Positions 61,049 to 64,000 of a DNA stretch of 64,000 bases are shown piece by piece; within the stretch, counting starts at the first letter, position 1, and each line of letters starts with the position of its first letter. The position numbers and the translations under genes were made by a program. Location: positions 3,138,001 to 3,202,000 of the forward strand of contig NZ_CP060828.1 of assembly GCF_014489635.1 (NCBI RefSeq), given 5' to 3'. This stretch comes from Streptomyces roseirectus (GTDB lineage Bacteria > Actinomycetota > Actinomycetes > Streptomycetales > Streptomycetaceae). The notes beneath the pieces are model-generated. The model was not told the origin of the DNA. It worked only from the letters and a program-made list of their open reading frames with translations, and searched no databases.

Positions 61049-64000
61049 GTGACAAAGTTCGTTTCTGACGCAAAGCCGTGGAATACGGTGGACGGTCCTT
61101 CCCTGGTGCGATCGGCCGCCGCGTTGCAGCTGATTCCCGAGAACATCCCTTGCCTGGTCAGGCTGCAGCGGCTTGCTGCTGTCGGCGCCTGCCTGCCAAG
61201 CCGTCCTGAAGCCCCTCGCCTGTCGCCGAGCAGGATACGGTCACTGCTGAAGGATCCGGTGATCGGCAGTGCAGCGGTCCGATCTCAGGAAGATCCATAC
61301 AACGACCTGTACACAGCAGAAGTGCCATTCCACGGCGGTCCCTACCTAGTCGCCCAGGGGCTGACCGAAAGGTCGGCGTACACACTCGGCCTGATCCTGC
61401 GCAGCGCCTTCGGGCCGGAGGGCAAGACGCTTCCCGCCACCTTCCGGCGCGAGGCAAGCCGGCTGGTCCAGGTGGTACTGCGCCTGAGCCACACGGCGCT
61501 TCTCCGTGCAGGGCTCGCTCGTGGTGTCATCCCACCTACAGCGACCAGGGAGGAGGTATTCGTACCAGGAGAGCATGCGCTGAGCGCGCTATGCGAAGCC
61601 GTCACCTTCGACGCGGCCTCCTTGTCCCGGATCACGTCGCCGCAGACGTTGCAGGTTTTGGACAGCCTGAGTGTCCGACCAGGCACGCACACTTTCACAG
61701 CGGAGCTCGGCCCTGACGACGGAATGATTCTCACCCCGCTGCTGACCGTCGGTCCGACCGTGATCATCGCAAATCCAGGTGAACTGTCCGCAACCCTGCG
61801 CCATCGTCTCCTCGTTCTCGCCACAGAACATGGCTGCGGCCACCAACTCGTCCAGCTCGTACGCGCATGCGTCCTGAACGAAGCCACCGAAATCCTGATC
61901 GACTGCGGGGCAACGCCGCTACCCCCGGCGGCACAATTCGATAATGATCCGCAGATCAGCCGCCGCCAGTTCGCCTTCGCCGATGACAAGCGCCTCGACC
62001 TGGCAGTCGTGACCGATGACCTGTCTGACTACGATGCCCAGACCCCCTACGGGCACTGGCATGCTGCCGGAGTCATGCAACAGCTGCATAAACTGCACGA
62101 AACACCAGCCCATCCGCTACAGGATGACGCGCATTGCCTGCGGCTCATCATCAACCAAGGCCTGGGGCGCTCTTCGTTCTTCGGCCTTCGCAAATCGTCA
62201 CGAGTCGGCCCTCGTCTCGCCACCACCGTCGACGACCTCCGCGTTATGGCGGAGCTCGACGGCACGGACCCACTGTTTCTGTGGCGCTTCGCCCAAGCAG
62301 ACGAGAAGCTGCACGCCGACGCCATGGTCCAGTCCTTCGGTACACTCGACAACTACGGCATGTACCGTGACCACGAGTACAGCTATTACCTGACGGATGG
62401 GCGCAGGCCGAACGCCGTTATGGTCAACTCCGACTTCAGCCAGGCGCTGCGAGTCGAGGCCCACCGTCGGTACGACCACCACGTGGTCGCCAGCCCTCAC
62501 CGCCCTACTCTAATTCCGGTTCTCGCCCTCTACGGAGTGGACACCGCACCGATCTACCGGACACATCCCACTGTCCCGGAAGACGAAATGCTTGTGGAAT
62601 CCGCTGGCCTTCAGGTCTGGATCGGACCTAGTCAGGACACAGCAGGTGCCCTGGAATCCTTCCAAGAGATGGTCATTGAAGCTGTCGCCTACTGGGTCTG
62701 GCAGGTCTCGCTCGCGGCGCCCAACGAGCTAATCGAAATGGCTGATGACCTGGGTCGTGTGCGGATCACGGTGTCCTTCGACGACGCGGACGCCTGGTTG
62801 AAGGCTCTGACAGGACATGTCACCCAGCCCAGGAAGGGAACCTCCTGGATCGCGTGGAAAGCGCGTAGCGCAGGACTCATTCACCTTGAGCTGCTGGCCG
62901 CAGGCGTAGCTTCCCTCCTGATGGAGGACAACAGCGCCGACCGCGTGATCGTCCAGGCCCTGGCTGAAGCCATGGTTGGCAACGGCAGCGACCTCGTAGT
63001 CAGCGACCTTGTCGAACGTCTCGCTCCTGTCGGTCGCAAGAAGATGCTGCACGCACAAGCCCGACCGATGCTGTTGCGCCCAGGGCGGCTGCCTGCCGCC
63101 CGACTTGTGCAGCCAGCTGTCTCCGCAGTCGTGTTGGACAAACTGGGTGAATGGCTCACCGCTGAAGGAATCCCGCAGGGGATCGTCTCAGAAGACAAAC
63201 GCCTTGATGTGCTCAACAAGGCAGTCCAGCACTACTTCCAGAGCATTCAGGACCTAATCGCTAACTTGGCCCCCGAGGGGCTGATGAACCAGCTCATGGC
63301 ACGACACGAAGCGCTCATCCGCGCAGAGGCTCACAATGATCAGGTCCTGCGGTCCAGACTCGCCTGTTTCGGAAATTCCAGCCAGCCTGCCACGCAGATC
63401 GCCAAGGCCAGCAGAAAACGAGTGGCCGCCTCACAGGCAAGCCGTTTCCTCATCGAGTACGCGGCCGCTACCCCACCTTCGGGCGACCAGCCCCTGACCC
63501 TGGACACCTACGACACACTCTTGGCGATCGCCGCTGACCTGATCTCTCGAGCCACGCTGTCCGATGCCATCCGGCACGACTTCTCCACCGCACAGCTGTC
63601 CCTACTGGAGTCGGGCCGGCTCGGTGTCTCTCGCGGTGATCAGTACGAAACAGGAACCGATGCCTTGGCATTGGACCGAGCCCGCGCAGCCATGACAACA
63701 GCTGACCAGATTTCCACCCCTTCGGCGCCCCGCACGGCCGCAGCACCTTCTACGAAGGTTGAAGAAGCCATGGTTGCCGAATTCGGGTTCACCCTGACCG
63801 AACTCGCTCACGGCATGGGCGAGATCATCACTTTGGGCGACGAAGCATGCGAGAGCGAACCATTCACCCTCCCTATCACCCGCGTCCAACAGCACCTTAG
63901 CTCTGCCCTCGGTTGGGCCGACGACAAAGCACATGACTTCCTCGATCGCCTCAGTCTGCGCCCACGCGCCAAGTTCCTGTCCGTGGGCGCCGACGCGTGG
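61049..64000 (+). CDS. Very large protein of unknown function, open at the window edge
   Basis: A single open frame from GTG 61049 (GAGGAG five bases upstream) continues for 984 codons to the last base of the window without a stop. Its codon use is natural but less GC-biased than the core. The product (MTKFVSDAKPWNTVDGPSLV at the start; FLWRFAQADEKLHADAMVQS; WQVSLAAPNELIEMADDLGR; LRPRAKFLSVGADAW at the edge) is mainly helical, without signal peptide or membrane helix. I recognise no catalytic motif. Size, position and composition suggest an accessory, possibly defence-related protein; this is inference. Confidence 0.82.
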   Translation, partial: MTKFVSDAKPWNTVDGPSLVRSAAALQLIPENIPCLVRLQRLAAVGACLPSRPEAPRLSPSRIRSLLKDPVIGSAAVRSQEDPYNDLYTAEVPFHGGPYLVAQGLTERSAYTLGLILRSAFGPEGKTLPATFRREASRLVQVVLRLSHTALLRAGLARGVIPPTATREEVFVPGEHALSALCEAVTFDAASLSRITSPQTLQVLDSLSVRPGTHTFTAELGPDDGMILTPLLTVGPTVIIANPGELSATLRHRLLVLATEHGCGHQLVQLVRACVLNEATEILIDCGATPLPPAAQFDNDPQISRRQFAFADDKRLDLAVVTDDLSDYDAQTPYGHWHAAGVMQQLHKLHETPAHPLQDDAHCLRLIINQGLGRSSFFGLRKSSRVGPRLATTVDDLRVMAELDGTDPLFLWRFAQADEKLHADAMVQSFGTLDNYGMYRDHEYSYYLTDGRRPNAVMVNSDFSQALRVEAHRRYDHHVVASPHRPTLIPVLALYGVDTAPIYRTHPTVPEDEMLVESAGLQVWIGPSQDTAGALESFQEMVIEAVAYWVWQVSLAAPNELIEMADDLGRVRITVSFDDADAWLKALTGHVTQPRKGTSWIAWKARSAGLIHLELLAAGVASLLMEDNSADRVIVQALAEAMVGNGSDLVVSDLVERLAPVGRKKMLHAQARPMLLRPGRLPAARLVQPAVSAVVLDKLGEWLTAEGIPQGIVSEDKRLDVLNKAVQHYFQSIQDLIANLAPEGLMNQLMARHEALIRAEAHNDQVLRSRLACFGNSSQPATQIAKASRKRVAASQASRFLIEYAAATPPSGDQPLTLDTYDTLLAIAADLISRATLSDAIRHDFSTAQLSLLESGRLGVSRGDQYETGTDALALDRARAAMTTADQISTPSAPRTAAAPSTKVEEAMVAEFGFTLTELAHGMGEIITLGDEACESEPFTLPITRVQQHLSSALGWADDKAHDFLDRLSLRPRAKFLSVGADAW

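Overview
The window is a very GC-rich actinobacterial chromosome segment, almost certainly Streptomyces. Third codon positions are nearly all G or C, and GTG and TTG starts are frequent. It carries a conservon (cvnABCD), a nickel superoxide dismutase with its maturation protease (sodN/sodX), a fused 2-oxoglutarate decarboxylase/dehydrogenase (kgd), a lon gene with an HspR-type operator, and an FxSxx-COOH peptide system. From memory, the order sodN-sodX-CGNR protein-methyltransferase-ABC transporter-malic enzyme and, farther on, kgd-two-component system-lon resembles the S. coelicolor core chromosome.

Region by region. 1-5.1 kb: a DUF1062 gene cut by the window edge, a small helical protein, a MerR regulator fused to sliding-clamp-like sequence, an NlpC/P60-like protein lacking its catalytic Cys, and a divergent MerR/ene-reductase pair with a textbook MerR promoter. 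5.1-10.7 kb: conservon cvnA-B-C-D, ending in a styrene-monooxygenase-type flavoprotein. 11-25.5 kb: PP2C-like protein, MarR regulator, Lon, small hypotheticals, a rhomboid-like protein, a spermidine-synthase-like protein, a two-component system and Kgd with a strong terminator.

26.1-41.5 kb: the most unusual block, about 15 kb on the minus strand. In transcription order it encodes a trypsin-co-occurring-domain protein with a very long low-complexity tail, a trypsin/VMAP-C protein, a MoxR AAA ATPase, a repeat-bearing SAV_2336-type vWA/TPR protein, the 55-residue precursor FxsA (ending FNSAL), the radical SAM/SPASM maturase FxsB, a separate HExxH protein, and the TIR/NB-ARC/TPR protein FxsT. 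Spacings are short or overlapping. This looks like one NTP-dependent conflict (immunity or cell-death) system built around a modified RiPP, joining a vWA-MoxR-VMAP ternary module with an FxSxx-COOH module.

41.7-54.3 kb returns to core-like genes: a DUF6104 protein, a DUF4097/PadR pair with PadR-like operators, an HTH/Clp-N pair under two perfect inverted repeats, a quinone-oxidoreductase-like protein, malic enzyme, a polar amino-acid ABC transporter, a methyltransferase, a CGNR regulator, and sodX/sodN. 54.4-59.5 kb holds a divergent set: an unknown protein, a phosphotransferase-like protein with altered catalytic motif, a methyltransferase and a HAD protein on one side, and a helix-turn-helix regulator plus Nudix hydrolase on the other. 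From about 59.5 kb codon use is clearly less GC-biased. A membrane protein, an ASCH-domain remnant, and a very large unrecognised protein (984 residues and still open at the window edge) suggest the start of a horizontally acquired accessory region.
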